A stretch of 64,000 nucleotides of DNA from Microbacterium sp. SSM24 (GTDB lineage: Bacteria; Actinomycetota; Actinomycetes; Actinomycetales; Microbacteriaceae): assembly GCF_025989145.1 (NCBI RefSeq), contig NZ_JAPDNQ010000001.1, positions 930,001-994,000 on the forward strand. The letters are read 5' to 3'. A model generated the notes under the pieces. That model was not told the origin of the DNA, made no database searches, and saw nothing but the letters and a program-made list of their open reading frames with translations. Each line of letters opens with the position of its first letter. Within the stretch, counting starts at the first letter, position 1. This document shows positions 25,948 through 34,295 of this stretch, one piece after another. A program made the translations under genes and the position numbers.

Positions 25948-27593
25948 GCGTGTTCCTTCCGTGTTGCAGTGGCGAGCAGCTCCCGCAGTCGGAAGTGCTG
26001 AAGTTTGCCGCTCGGGTTGCGCGGGAGCGCCTCGGCGAAGTGGAGCTCGCGCGGATACTTGTAGGGCGCGAGGGTCGCCTTGACGTGATTCTGGAGTTCG
26101 AGCCGCTTCGCGTCATCGCCGGCGATGCCGTCGCGCAGCACGACGAATGCGGTCACGATGGCGCCGCGCTCGGCATCCGGCTTGCCCACCACTCCCGCCT
26201 CGAGGACGTCACGATGCGCGCAGAGCGCGGACTCGACCTCAGGAGCGCCGATGTTGTAGCCCGAAGAGATGATCATGCTGTCACTGCGCGCTTCGTACCA
26301 GAAGTAGCCGTCCTCATCGCGGCGGTAGGTGTCGCCGGTGACATTCCACCCGGACTCGACATACTTGCCCTGACGATCGCCGTGGAGGTACCGGCATCCG
26401 GTCGGGCCGATCACCGCGAGACGACCGAGCGCGCCGACCGGCGCCTCGTTGCCGTCGTCGTCGAGGATCGTCGCGCGGTAGCCGGGCACCGGGCGCCCGG
26501 TGCTTCCTGGTCGGATCGATCCGTCGGCGGCCGAGATGAAGATGTGGAGCATCTCGGTCGATCCGATGCCGTTGATCAGCTCGAGCCCGGCCTGATCGCG
26601 CACATCGCGCCACACTGCTTCCGAGAGGTGCTCTCCGGCCGACACGGCGCGGCGCACGCCGCTGAGCTTGGTGGCGGCGCCCTCGCGGATGATCGCGCGA
26701 TAAGCCGTGGGGGCGGTGAACATCACCGTGATGCCGTATCGCTCGGCGAGGTCTGCGAGCTCGGACGGCGTCGCCCTTTCGATCAACACGGTGGAGGCGC
26801 CGAAGCGCAGGGGGAAGACGACGAGGCCGCCGAGCCCGAACGTGAATGCGAGCGGGGGCGTGCCGGAGAAGACGTCGTCGGGCACAGGGCGCAGCACGTG
26901 CCGGGCGAACGTGTCGGCGTTGGCCAGGATGTCGCGGTGGAAGTGGACGGTGATCTTGGGCGTGCCCGTGGTGCCCGAGGTGGGCGCGAGCAGCGCGACA
27001 TCATCGGCGGACGTCTGCACGTCGTCATGCACCGTCGGGTGCGCGGCGGCCAGGCGTCCCAGCTCTCCCCCGTCGGTGGCGTCGACGTCGAAGGTGACGA
27101 CGGTCTCCCTGGTCAGCGGCTCCTGGCCGACGATGTCGTCGACGTACCGGGAGTCGCACAGCGCGAGCTGCGGTCGCGTCGCCGCGAGGATCGGGGTGAG
27201 CTCGGCGGCGCGCAGCACATGCATCGTCGTGACGGCGATGGCACCGGCCTTCAGGACGGCGAGCCAGACGATCGCAAGCCACGGGGTGTTGGGTCCGCGC
27301 AGGAGCACACGATTGCCTGGGACGATCCCGAGGTCTTCCGTGAGCACGTGGGCGATCTGGTTGGCACGCTCGAGCACCTCGCCGTAGCTCCACGTCGTGC
27401 CCGCCGGAGCGCGCATGCACACGCGCTCAGGTCCGAACGAGGCGACGGCGCCGTTGATGAGCTCGGTCGCCGCGTTCAGCCGGTCGGGGTAGACGACGTC
27501 CGGGATCGTGAACTCGATCGTGGGCCAGGTCTCCTCTGCGGGCAGACTCGCCCGCGCGAAGCCGTCCACGTGCGCCGTCGATCCGAGTGGCAT
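25944..27593 (-). CDS. Aryl-CoA ligase, 2-aminobenzoate/benzoate type
   Basis: A 549-residue AMP-forming ligase. The phosphate loop is TSGTTGTPKITVHFHRD (about 195-211), the A5 motif is INGIGSTEMLHIFIS, A7 GDTYRRDEDGYFWYEAR, A8 SSGYNIGAPEVE, and the catalytic Lys is in LPRNPSGKLQHF near the C-terminus. The VHFHRD and GSTEMLHIFIS forms are typical of benzoate- and 2-aminobenzoate-CoA ligases. It would activate the aromatic acid for the fused monooxygenase-reductase in the same operon. A GAGGAG site precedes ATG 27593. It is the first gene of the operon, 180 bp downstream of a PaaX regulator gene. Confidence 0.83.
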   Translation of the reverse strand: MPLGSTAHVDGFARASLPAEETWPTIEFTIPDVVYPDRLNAATELINGAVASFGPERVCMRAPAGTTWSYGEVLERANQIAHVLTEDLGIVPGNRVLLRGPNTPWLAIVWLAVLKAGAIAVTTMHVLRAAELTPILAATRPQLALCDSRYVDDIVGQEPLTRETVVTFDVDATDGGELGRLAAAHPTVHDDVQTSADDVALLAPTSGTTGTPKITVHFHRDILANADTFARHVLRPVPDDVFSGTPPLAFTFGLGGLVVFPLRFGASTVLIERATPSELADLAERYGITVMFTAPTAYRAIIREGAATKLSGVRRAVSAGEHLSEAVWRDVRDQAGLELINGIGSTEMLHIFISAADGSIRPGSTGRPVPGYRATILDDDGNEAPVGALGRLAVIGPTGCRYLHGDRQGKYVESGWNVTGDTYRRDEDGYFWYEARSDSMIISSGYNIGAPEVESALCAHRDVLEAGVVGKPDAERGAIVTAFVVLRDGIAGDDAKRLELQNHVKATLAPYKYPRELHFAEALPRNPSGKLQHFRLRELLATATRKEHA

Positions 27594-27625
27594 GCTCCCG
27601 CTCCTCGCGTCGAACCGGCACCATC

Positions 27626-27642
27626 GATTCCGGATTGGAATC
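27626..27642. promoter_or_regulatory. Candidate operator upstream of the aryl-CoA ligase
   Basis: GATTCC and GGAATC form a perfect 6-bp inverted repeat with a 5-bp spacer, 33 bp upstream of the ligase start. A second dyad, GATGA (27692-27696) and TCATC (27703-27707), lies further up. These are candidate sites for the adjacent PaaX-type regulator. Confidence 0.4.
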
Positions 27643-27773
27643 AGGTCTATCCCATGTTCGTGACGCTCGTCAACAGATTCACCATACTGATGATGAAATC
27701 ACTCATCCGCGCCGCGCAGACGGTCGGTCGGATGCCAAGTGCGTGGAGGCCGCCGAGAGGCGATGTGCTGTCC

Positions 27774-28595
27774 CTAGCGGTCGATCATGTCGCGCACGTA
27801 TGCGAGCGCCGGTGACTCGAGCCGCAGGACGATCCGCTCCATCAGGCGGGTCGCGGCGTCGCCGGCCCAGTCGCGCCGGAGCAGCTCTCGCGGGAGGCCA
27901 GGATCGCGCAGCGGTAACGTCCTCCAGTCGTCCAACGCGAGCATGTAGCGAGCGAACGCCTCGCGCGGAGGGATGTCGCTCCCCCGCATCTCCAGAAAGT
28001 GGTCGAGGTCGGGCTGATGCCCGGTGACGAACTCGCGATAGAGACCGTCGAGGTGATCCAGATCCCACCCCGACCGCACCATGCGGATGAGCTCCTGCCC
28101 GCCCTCGTATCGGCCGACGAACACGTTCGTGTAGTCGCGCAGATCCAACGCGTCGATCACCTCGAGCGCCTCCGCGCGCATCCGAGCCGGCGCGAGCCAT
28201 AGCCCTTGACCGATGTTGCCGAATCCGAGGCCAGCGAGTCGAGAGCGGAGCAGGTGCCGCTTCTCACGCTCCCGTTCGGGAACCGAGACGTTCGCCACGC
28301 ACCAGCCGTCGGCGAGTTCGGCATGCTGCCGCGCGTGCCAGATCACCCGGTCGCCCGCGTCGAGAGCCTCCACCGCGAGCGGCGTGAGGGAGTAGCCGTT
28401 CCGCCCGCCTCGGCGCTCCTGAACCAACCATCCGCGTCTCTTGAGACGCGAGACGCTGGTGCGGATGCTGGACTCGTCCGCGCCGACTTCTTCGAGCAGC
28501 TCGACCATCGCGGCGACGGGGAGCCAGTTTCCGACGCGGCGGGAGAAGGCGCCGAGCAGCGTCACCAGGAGGGTTCGTGCCGTGTTCGCGCCCAT
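27774..28595 (-). CDS. PaaX-family transcriptional regulator of the aryl-CoA operon
   Basis: A 273-residue PaaX-type repressor. An N-terminal winged helix (LPVAAMVELLEEVGADESSIRTSVSRLKRRGWLVQERRG, residues about 25-63, with the SRLKRRG recognition region) precedes the central ferredoxin-like domain (WCVANVSVPEREREKRH) and a C-terminal domain (YREFVTGH, FARYMLALDDWRTLPLRDPGLP). PaaX proteins repress aryl-CoA catabolism and respond to aryl-CoA thioesters such as phenylacetyl-CoA. Its position directly upstream of an aryl-CoA ligase fits that rule. GAAGGAC precedes ATG 28595. Confidence 0.85.
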   Translation of the reverse strand: MGANTARTLLVTLLGAFSRRVGNWLPVAAMVELLEEVGADESSIRTSVSRLKRRGWLVQERRGGRNGYSLTPLAVEALDAGDRVIWHARQHAELADGWCVANVSVPEREREKRHLLRSRLAGLGFGNIGQGLWLAPARMRAEALEVIDALDLRDYTNVFVGRYEGGQELIRMVRSGWDLDHLDGLYREFVTGHQPDLDHFLEMRGSDIPPREAFARYMLALDDWRTLPLRDPGLPRELLRRDWAGDAATRLMERIVLRLESPALAYVRDMIDR

Positions 28596-28650
28596 GCCGC
28601 GTCCTTCCGGGGCGCAGAGTGGTCGACGCGGTGCACCGGAGCGGATGCGT

Positions 28651-28685
28651 CACGGGGGCGCCCGCTCCACCATAACCGCCCCGTG
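28651..28685 (-). terminator. Candidate terminator downstream of the RidA gene
   Basis: CACGGGGGCG and CGCCCCGTG can pair with one bulged base around a 16-nt loop, starting 14 bp after the RidA stop. No T-run follows, so the call is weak. Confidence 0.35.
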
Positions 28686-28698
28686 CCCGCCTGCTCGG

Positions 28699-29094
28699 TC
28701 AGGGCCGCGTGACGACGGCGATGCCCTGGATCTCGACCACCGCCTCGCGCTGCCACAGCTGCGTGACGCCGATGCCCGCCATTGCGGGATACCAGGCGCC
28801 GACGAGCTCCTTCCACACCGCGCCGATATCCCGGCCGCGTCGCTGGTACTCGTCGATATCGGTGAGGTAGATCGTAAGCGAGACCAGATCTGTCGGAACT
28901 CCACCGGCCGCTGTCAACGTGGTCAGCACGTTCTCGAGGGCTCGTCGGAACTGAGCGACGATGTCGCCGTCGACGATTCGGCCCTCCGCGTTCAGGGCCG
29001 TCTGCCCGCCGAGGTAGACGACATTGTCGGCGAAGACGCCGTGGGCGAAGCCGACGGGCGGCGCGAGCTCCCGGGGATTGACCAGCTGCGGCAT
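28699..29094 (-). CDS. RidA/YjgF family protein (aryl-CoA cluster copy)
   Basis: A 131-residue RidA-fold protein: NVVYLGGQTALNAEGRIV, ENVLTTLTAAGG, LVSLTIYLTDIDEY and VVEIQGIAVV follow the family pattern, with the C-terminal strand containing Glu rather than the consensus CRVE-type Arg motif of enamine deaminases (here QREAVVEIQG). RidA members hydrolyse reactive enamines or imines, or act as pathway deaminases. AAGGAGAGC precedes ATG 29094. It stands alone between the PaaX gene and the dipeptide operon; a deaminase role after aminobenzoyl-CoA dearomatisation would fit but is inference. Confidence 0.75.
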   Translation of the reverse strand: MPQLVNPRELAPPVGFAHGVFADNVVYLGGQTALNAEGRIVDGDIVAQFRRALENVLTTLTAAGGVPTDLVSLTIYLTDIDEYQRRGRDIGAVWKELVGAWYPAMAGIGVTQLWQREAVVEIQGIAVVTRP

Positions 29095-29152
29095 GACTGC
29101 TCTCCTTGCGTCGACGGTTGCGGCAATGATACCTCTCCTTGTCGTGACGTTC

Positions 29153-29174
29153 GCAATCCAAATGGGATGATTGC
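29153..29174. promoter_or_regulatory. Inverted repeat upstream of the RidA gene
   Basis: GCAATC (29153-29158) and GATTGC (29169-29174) are perfectly complementary with a 10-bp spacer that itself contains ATCC-N5-GGAT. The inner spacing matches the dyad upstream of the aryl-CoA ligase, so the same regulator may bind both. Confidence 0.35.
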
Positions 29175-29192
29175 CCAGAGGTAGGAGACTCG

Positions 29193-29921
29193 TCAGACCC
29201 GCGTCTCGCCCTCCAGTCGCCGCAGATGCAGATATACGGTGCTCTTGGAGATGCTGAGCGCCTCGGCGACGAGGGCGACGGAATTCTTCAGCCCGAAGAT
29301 GCCGCGCGCCTCGAGCTCGCCGATGACTTCCCTGTTCTTGTGCGCGAAGGCGATCCCGTTGTCGTCGAGCACCTTCTGCTGAATCGCTCCCAGCGTCTCG
29401 AGGATCAGAGTCTCCGCCGAGTCCACGAAGCTCTCGGCGCGCATCGGGGACTGCTTGCCCTCGACGAGATTCTCGATGATCGAAGAGACCGGTGTCGACA
29501 GGTAGAAGTTGATGCAGATCAGCCCGATGACGCGGGAGTCCTCCCCCGCGATGGTGATGGTCGTGGACTTGAGCCGTTCACCCCGCTTGTCGACCACGAA
29601 GTAGCTGATGTGGCCCTCGTTCACCCCGCTCTGGCGGATCTCGCTCAGCATCGTCAGCGCCAGGTCGGTGATCGGCGCACCGACGGTTCGGCCGCTGTAG
29701 TGGCCGTTGACGATGTGGATGACCGAGCACTCGAGGTCCTCGAGGCTGTGCAGGACGATCTCGTAGCCCGCGCCGAGGTAGTCGGCGAGCCCGTCGACGA
29801 AGACGGTGCTCGCCGACATCACCGTGCGGTCGACGGCGGTGAACTCCATGCCCCTTATTGTCGCGTAGCCGACGTCGTCGGCGGCGTCGTCATGGGCCAT
29901 CGTGGGCGCGTGCGTGCTCAC
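29193..29921 (-). CDS. YheO/DauR-like PAS-domain HTH regulator
   Basis: A 242-residue regulator. Residues about 30-150 form a YheO-type PAS domain (GYEIVLHSLEDLECSVIHIVNG; DSRVIGLICINFYLS). A C-terminal helix-turn-helix follows (GIFGLKNSVALVAEALSISKSTVYLHLRRL). DauR, a member, controls D-arginine catabolism. The GTG at 29921 overlaps the stop of the aminotransferase gene (GTGA), so it is the last gene of the dipeptide operon and probably senses one of its amino-acid products. An internal ATG seven codons later is a less likely start. Confidence 0.8.
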   Translation of the reverse strand: MSTHAPTMAHDDAADDVGYATIRGMEFTAVDRTVMSASTVFVDGLADYLGAGYEIVLHSLEDLECSVIHIVNGHYSGRTVGAPITDLALTMLSEIRQSGVNEGHISYFVVDKRGERLKSTTITIAGEDSRVIGLICINFYLSTPVSSIIENLVEGKQSPMRAESFVDSAETLILETLGAIQQKVLDDNGIAFAHKNREVIGELEARGIFGLKNSVALVAEALSISKSTVYLHLRRLEGETRV

Positions 29922-31102
29922 TTGACCCGCTCCAGTCCTGACAGCGAGCGCGCGATGCGATCGATCCCCTCCGTGAAGGTGGCCTCGTCCGGTGCCGCGC
30001 CGTACATGATCCGCAGGTGGTTGCTCCCACGAGTGCCGAACATCGTTCCGGGGAGGACGCCGACCTGTGCGTCGTCGATGAGGTGATCTCGCACGAACTC
30101 AGCCGTCCCGAGGGCTCCGACATCGGCCCAGAAGTAGAAGCCGCCGTCCGGCAGCGGACAGTTCACCCCGTCGATTCCATCCAGCACGCGCTGGCCGTAC
30201 GCGCGGCGCTGGCGGAAGACCTCCACCCACGCGTCGGCGTATGCCGGGTTGTCGTACGCCGCGGCGACCCCGTACTGGGCGAAGGTGTTCGTCGCGCCGT
30301 GCATGTTGAACGTGGCGAGCTTCAGCACATCCACGATCTCCTTCCTCGCGGCGATGTACGCGACCCGGAACCCGCTGAGACCGAGGTCCTTCGACGTGCC
30401 GAAGATGGTGACCGTCCGCTCCCACATGCCGGGCAGCGTGGCGAAGTCCACGTACTCTCTGCCGTCGTACACCTGTCGCTCGAAAGCCTGATCGACGATC
30501 ACCATGAGGTCGTGCCGCTCCACGACCTTCGCGAGCGCCTCGAGCGTCGCGCGCGAGTAGACCGTCCCGGTGGGGTTGTTCGGGTTGGTGAGCACGATGC
30601 ATCTCGTCCGGGGGGTGATCGCGCGCTCCACCTCGTCTGCCCGAAGCTGGTAGCCGTCCTCCGCGTACACCGGCACGGACACGCTCGTCGCGCCGATCTG
30701 CTGCACGTCGTTGAAGTTCTCCGCGAACCCGGGATCCACGTTGAGGACCTCGTCGCCCCTATTCGGCCGCACGCACATGCGGATCGACATGTAGAGCCCG
30801 AATGCGGCGCTGGGTACGACGATGAGCTCGGTCTCCGGGTCGACATCCATCCCGTTGAACGAGGCCAGCTTCCGGACGAGCGAGTCCTTCAGCGTCGGCT
30901 CCATGAAGCCGTTGCCCACCGAGTAGTGCGTCCGCCCCGCGTCAAGGGCGTCCTTCACCGCATCGATGACGTGCGCCGGCAGCACAGCACGCGGCGCGAA
31001 CGGATCGGCGCCGAGGAAACTGATGCTGCGCTGCGGATCGAGCCGGGCATACGGCCCGAAGTCCGGCGCGTTCAGCGCCAGCCAGCTGGGGTCGATTCTC
31101 AT
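29918..31102 (-). CDS. PLP-dependent aminotransferase, class I/II
   Basis: A 394-residue fold-type I aminotransferase: VLTNPNNPTGTVYS (cofactor and substrate contacts), VIVDQAFERQVYDG, the PLP lysine in FGTSKDLGLSGFRVAY (about residue 240) and the carboxylate-binding Arg in SNHLRIMYG. It should transaminate an amino acid released from the imported peptides to its 2-keto acid. The ATG overlaps the RidA stop (ATGA). RidA proteins commonly protect such enzymes from reactive 2-aminoacrylate, which fits the gene order. Substrate not assigned. Confidence 0.82.
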   Translation of the reverse strand: MRIDPSWLALNAPDFGPYARLDPQRSISFLGADPFAPRAVLPAHVIDAVKDALDAGRTHYSVGNGFMEPTLKDSLVRKLASFNGMDVDPETELIVVPSAAFGLYMSIRMCVRPNRGDEVLNVDPGFAENFNDVQQIGATSVSVPVYAEDGYQLRADEVERAITPRTRCIVLTNPNNPTGTVYSRATLEALAKVVERHDLMVIVDQAFERQVYDGREYVDFATLPGMWERTVTIFGTSKDLGLSGFRVAYIAARKEIVDVLKLATFNMHGATNTFAQYGVAAAYDNPAYADAWVEVFRQRRAYGQRVLDGIDGVNCPLPDGGFYFWADVGALGTAEFVRDHLIDDAQVGVLPGTMFGTRGSNHLRIMYGAAPDEATFTEGIDRIARSLSGLERVK

Positions 31103-31524
31103 CCGACCCCCACCGCTGCGGCGTAGGCGATCGCGTCGATCTCCACCCCCACGTTCTTGGGAAGTGCCGCCACCTCCACGGTGCAGCGTGCCGGTGGCAC
31201 CACTCCCGAGAAGAAGGACGCGTATGCCTGGTTGACCTCGTCGAAGCGCGACAGGTCTGTCACGTAGATCGTGGTTCGCGCGATGTCGTCGACGCCGAGC
31301 CCGGATGCCTCCACCACAGCGCGCAGGTTGCTCAGTGCCATCTCGGTCTGACGACCGAAGCTGTCCGGCGCCGGGTCGCCCGGGGCCGCCGGGTCCAGCG
31401 GAAGCTGTCCGGAGACGAACAGCAGATCGCCGACCCGGATCGCCTGCGAGTACGGTCCGACCGCGGCCGGCGCGAGATCCGTCGAGATCGCCGTTTTCTG
31501 CGATCCGCTGTCGCCCCCGCTCAC
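31099..31524 (-). CDS. RidA family protein (dipeptide operon copy)
   Basis: A 141-residue RidA protein with the fuller consensus: APAAVGPYSQAIRVGDLLFVSGQLPLDP, then DIARTTIYVTDLSRFDEVNQAYASFF and PPARCTVEVAALPKNVGVEIDAIA. The Arg in PARCTVEV is the enamine-hydrolysing residue, which the other RidA copy (28699-29094) seems to lack. GTG 31524 overlaps the peptidase stop (GTGA) and the gene overlaps the aminotransferase by 4 bp. Likely role: deaminating imine or enamine products of PLP enzymes in this operon. Confidence 0.83.
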   Translation of the reverse strand: MSGGDSGSQKTAISTDLAPAAVGPYSQAIRVGDLLFVSGQLPLDPAAPGDPAPDSFGRQTEMALSNLRAVVEASGLGVDDIARTTIYVTDLSRFDEVNQAYASFFSGVVPPARCTVEVAALPKNVGVEIDAIAYAAAVGVG

Positions 31525-32693
31525 AGGGGCAGCTCGAACAGATCGCGGTCGAAGACGGTGAGCGATTCGGATCCCGTCTCCGTCACGAGCACCATGTCCT
31601 CGACGCGCATGAAGCAGTTGCCGGGCCACCACAGCTTGGGCTCGACGCACATCACCATCCCGGGCTCGAAGACCGTCTTCTGGTCGCTGTGGATCCAGGG
31701 GTGCTCGTGGACGTCGATGCCGATCTGGTGCCCCATGAGCCCGAAGTCGCCGTACTTCATGAGGTACTTGCTCAGGCCGTGGGCCTCCATGACGCTGAAC
31801 ACGGTGTCGAAGGTGAAGTCCATCGCCTCGCCGGGCTTGATGCGATCGATCATCAGCAGCTGTCCCTCCTGGAGCGCGCGGTACGCGTCGGCGATCTCAC
31901 GTGGGGCGGGGCCGCTGTAGAACGAGCGTCCGTAATCCGAGGAGTAGCCGTCGATGACGTAGCCGAAGTCGAATCCGATCGAGGTGCCGGGGCGCAGCGG
32001 AGCCGTCTCCGAATGCCCCGCGATGTCCTCGCTCTCGGGCGCGCCCGTGTTGACGTACCGCGCCGTCGGAGGAAACGGCAGGTCCAGCAGCCGGCCTTCG
32101 CGAGCGACATCGATCATGGCATCCTCCACCTCGCGGGAGGAGATGCCGGGACGCAGGATCTCGACGATATCGGCCATCACGTCGTCCGTGAACGTCGCCA
32201 CCCGACGCAGCCGCGCGATCTCGTTCTCGTCTTTGATCACGCGCAGCCGGTTGCCGTAGTCCTCGGCGTCGACGGCCGGGATCTCAGGGTTGATCTGACG
32301 GATCTGGCTGACGAGGAACGGCGCGCAGCTCTGGCCGTAGCCGACGCGGCGGTCCTTGAGGTAGGGGATGAGCCGGTCGGGGAACTCGGCGAAGAACGCG
32401 ATGTCCTTGCGCACATCGATGTGCCCCATGTCACGCAGTCGCTCCCACGTGAGCAGCAGCACCGGCTCGTCGTCGACGGGGACGATCAGCAGGGCGTCCG
32501 GCAGGTTCATCATGTGCCCGTTGAAGGTGGGGTCCTCGAACAGGGGAAGGCCGCCGGTGTACATCGTCCGCTGCCAGAAGAAGGACGAGTCGTCGAGGAA
32601 GTACTGCAGGTTCGCGCTCGTCGCGTAGACGGCGACTTCGACCCCATCCGCGTGCATCAGGTCCTGCAGACGGCTGATTCGTTGCTTGTTCAC
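31521..32693 (-). CDS. M24-family metallopeptidase (Xaa-Pro peptidase/creatinase fold)
   Basis: A 390-residue pita-bread-fold protein. An N-terminal creatinase-like domain is followed by the catalytic domain with the five metal ligands in order: Asp in IGFDFGYVIDG, Asp in YSSDYGRSF, His in MGHQIGIDVHEHPW, Glu in MCVEPKLWW and Glu in MRVEDMVLV. The ligands are all present, so metal-dependent hydrolysis is expected (creatinase itself lacks most of them). It would cleave Xaa-Pro or a modified dipeptide imported by the Dpp system. GTG start at 32693; upstream bases GAGAAAG are a weak ribosome site. Confidence 0.82.
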   Translation of the reverse strand: MNKQRISRLQDLMHADGVEVAVYATSANLQYFLDDSSFFWQRTMYTGGLPLFEDPTFNGHMMNLPDALLIVPVDDEPVLLLTWERLRDMGHIDVRKDIAFFAEFPDRLIPYLKDRRVGYGQSCAPFLVSQIRQINPEIPAVDAEDYGNRLRVIKDENEIARLRRVATFTDDVMADIVEILRPGISSREVEDAMIDVAREGRLLDLPFPPTARYVNTGAPESEDIAGHSETAPLRPGTSIGFDFGYVIDGYSSDYGRSFYSGPAPREIADAYRALQEGQLLMIDRIKPGEAMDFTFDTVFSVMEAHGLSKYLMKYGDFGLMGHQIGIDVHEHPWIHSDQKTVFEPGMVMCVEPKLWWPGNCFMRVEDMVLVTETGSESLTVFDRDLFELPL

Positions 32694-32741
32694 GTCGATC
32701 TCAACTTTCTCTTGTAATACGTGCGCTCCGCGGACGAGGTG

Positions 32742-34205
32742 TCAGCGGGCATCCTGAAGGCGGCGGAGGAAGCCCGCCAGGAAGAGGCAGACACGTTCGA
32801 AGGATGCGACCTCCATCGCCTCGTCGAAGGTGTGGGCGCCGGTGATGTAGGGGCCGAGCGCCACCGTCTCGAGCCCGGGAAGGTTCGCTGCGAAGTATCC
32901 GAGCTCGACGCCGGCATGCGCCGCGAGCATGTCGATGTCTTTGCCCCACAGCTCTCGCATCGCCTCGGCGTAGCTGTCGCGGAAGGGCGAGACCGGCCGG
33001 AACGACAATGCCGGGTGGCTGGGACCGGCTTCGGCGTCGAATCCGAAGAGACGTGCGATGCGCACGACGTCGCTGACCACGTCGTCGAGCTGCGCCTCGA
33101 CAGAACTGCGGGTCGAGACGATGATGCTGGTCTCGCCGGCTTCGGCATGGACGGCCGCCAGGTTGCAGCTGGTCTGCACGGCGCCCGCGAATGTCGGGCT
33201 CATCTGCAGAACTCCACTCGGGATCAGCAGGATGGCGGCGCAGAGCTCGGCCGTTACCGCGTGGGACATGACGTCTCGGCTCTGCTCGTCGACGTCGAAC
33301 TCGATGAGCATGTCGGGATCCGTTGCCGTTCGCTGTCCTGTCTGAGCGTCGACGGCAGCGGCCAGAAGCGCACGGAGGCTCTCCTCAGGTACGCCGTCGG
33401 CGACGAAGGCGGCACGGCTCGCGCCGGGGATCGCGTTGCCTGCGTCGCCGCCATCGAGCTGCGCAAGGCGGATGTGGACTCCGTGCGCACGCAGGTGATC
33501 GAGGATGCGAGCAACCACTTTCACCGCGTTCGCGCCGCCCTTGTGGATCTCCACGCCGGGGTGCCCGCCGACCAGACCTGAAACCGACAGCGTCACGACG
33601 GTGCCCGCGGCCTGCTCCGGAACCCACTCGTGGGAGAGGGTGAAGCGGCGGCCGCCGGCGGTGGCGACGAGGCATTCGGCCTCGTCCTTGGCATCGAGCC
33701 CGACCATGCGGCGTCCGCGCAGCGACGAGTAGTCGAATTGGGCCGCGCCGCCCATTCCCGACTCCTCCTCGACAGTGAACACGCATTCGAGCGGGGGGTG
33801 TTCGAGGGTCGGGTCATCGAGAATGTAGAGCATCGCGGCGACACCGCAGGCGTCGTCCGAGCCGAGCGAGGTCCCCTCGGCCCGCAGCCATCCGTCTTCG
33901 ACGCGGAGCTTCAGCGGCTCGGTTGCGAAGTCGTGCTCGACGCCCTCGCGCTTCACGCAGACCATGTCGGTGTGCCCCTGGAGGATCACCGGCGCCGCGC
34001 CCTCGTACCCGGGCGAAGCATCCTTCTCGATCACCACGTTGTTGATCGCATCCCTGCGGTGGCGAAGGCCCCGCTCACGGGCGAAGTCCACGATGTACTC
34101 GCTCACGGCTCGCTCATCGCCGGAGTTGCGGGGGATCGCGCTGATCTCCTCGAAGAATCGGAAGTACGGCTTGCTGTGATCCAGCACATTCGGCACGGCG
34201 GTCAC
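32742..34205 (-). CDS. Aminoacyl-histidine dipeptidase, M20 family (PepD-like)
   Basis: A 487-residue M20 zinc peptidase with catalytic and lid domains. Zinc and catalytic residues are visible: HTDMV (His-x-Asp, about residues 77-79), LGSDDACGVA, VEEESGMGGA (the Glu-Glu pair) and AHAGVELGYF near the C-terminus, with TGAHTFDEAM supplying the last His. PepD enzymes split dipeptides such as beta-Ala-His. A GTG at 34205 sits too close to its ribosome site; the GTG three codons later (34196) has AAAGGTG at good spacing and may be the true start. It degrades peptides brought in by the importer encoded upstream. Confidence 0.82.
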   Translation of the reverse strand: MTAVPNVLDHSKPYFRFFEEISAIPRNSGDERAVSEYIVDFARERGLRHRRDAINNVVIEKDASPGYEGAAPVILQGHTDMVCVKREGVEHDFATEPLKLRVEDGWLRAEGTSLGSDDACGVAAMLYILDDPTLEHPPLECVFTVEEESGMGGAAQFDYSSLRGRRMVGLDAKDEAECLVATAGGRRFTLSHEWVPEQAAGTVVTLSVSGLVGGHPGVEIHKGGANAVKVVARILDHLRAHGVHIRLAQLDGGDAGNAIPGASRAAFVADGVPEESLRALLAAAVDAQTGQRTATDPDMLIEFDVDEQSRDVMSHAVTAELCAAILLIPSGVLQMSPTFAGAVQTSCNLAAVHAEAGETSIIVSTRSSVEAQLDDVVSDVVRIARLFGFDAEAGPSHPALSFRPVSPFRDSYAEAMRELWGKDIDMLAAHAGVELGYFAANLPGLETVALGPYITGAHTFDEAMEVASFERVCLFLAGFLRRLQDAR

Positions 34206-34295
34206 CTTTCTCTGCAGACGGTCCGCCGGGCGGCGGAGGCGGATGGACGAAGCGGCTCTGAGGAGCGGGGCGACGGGAGGGCTGCCCGGACGCGG

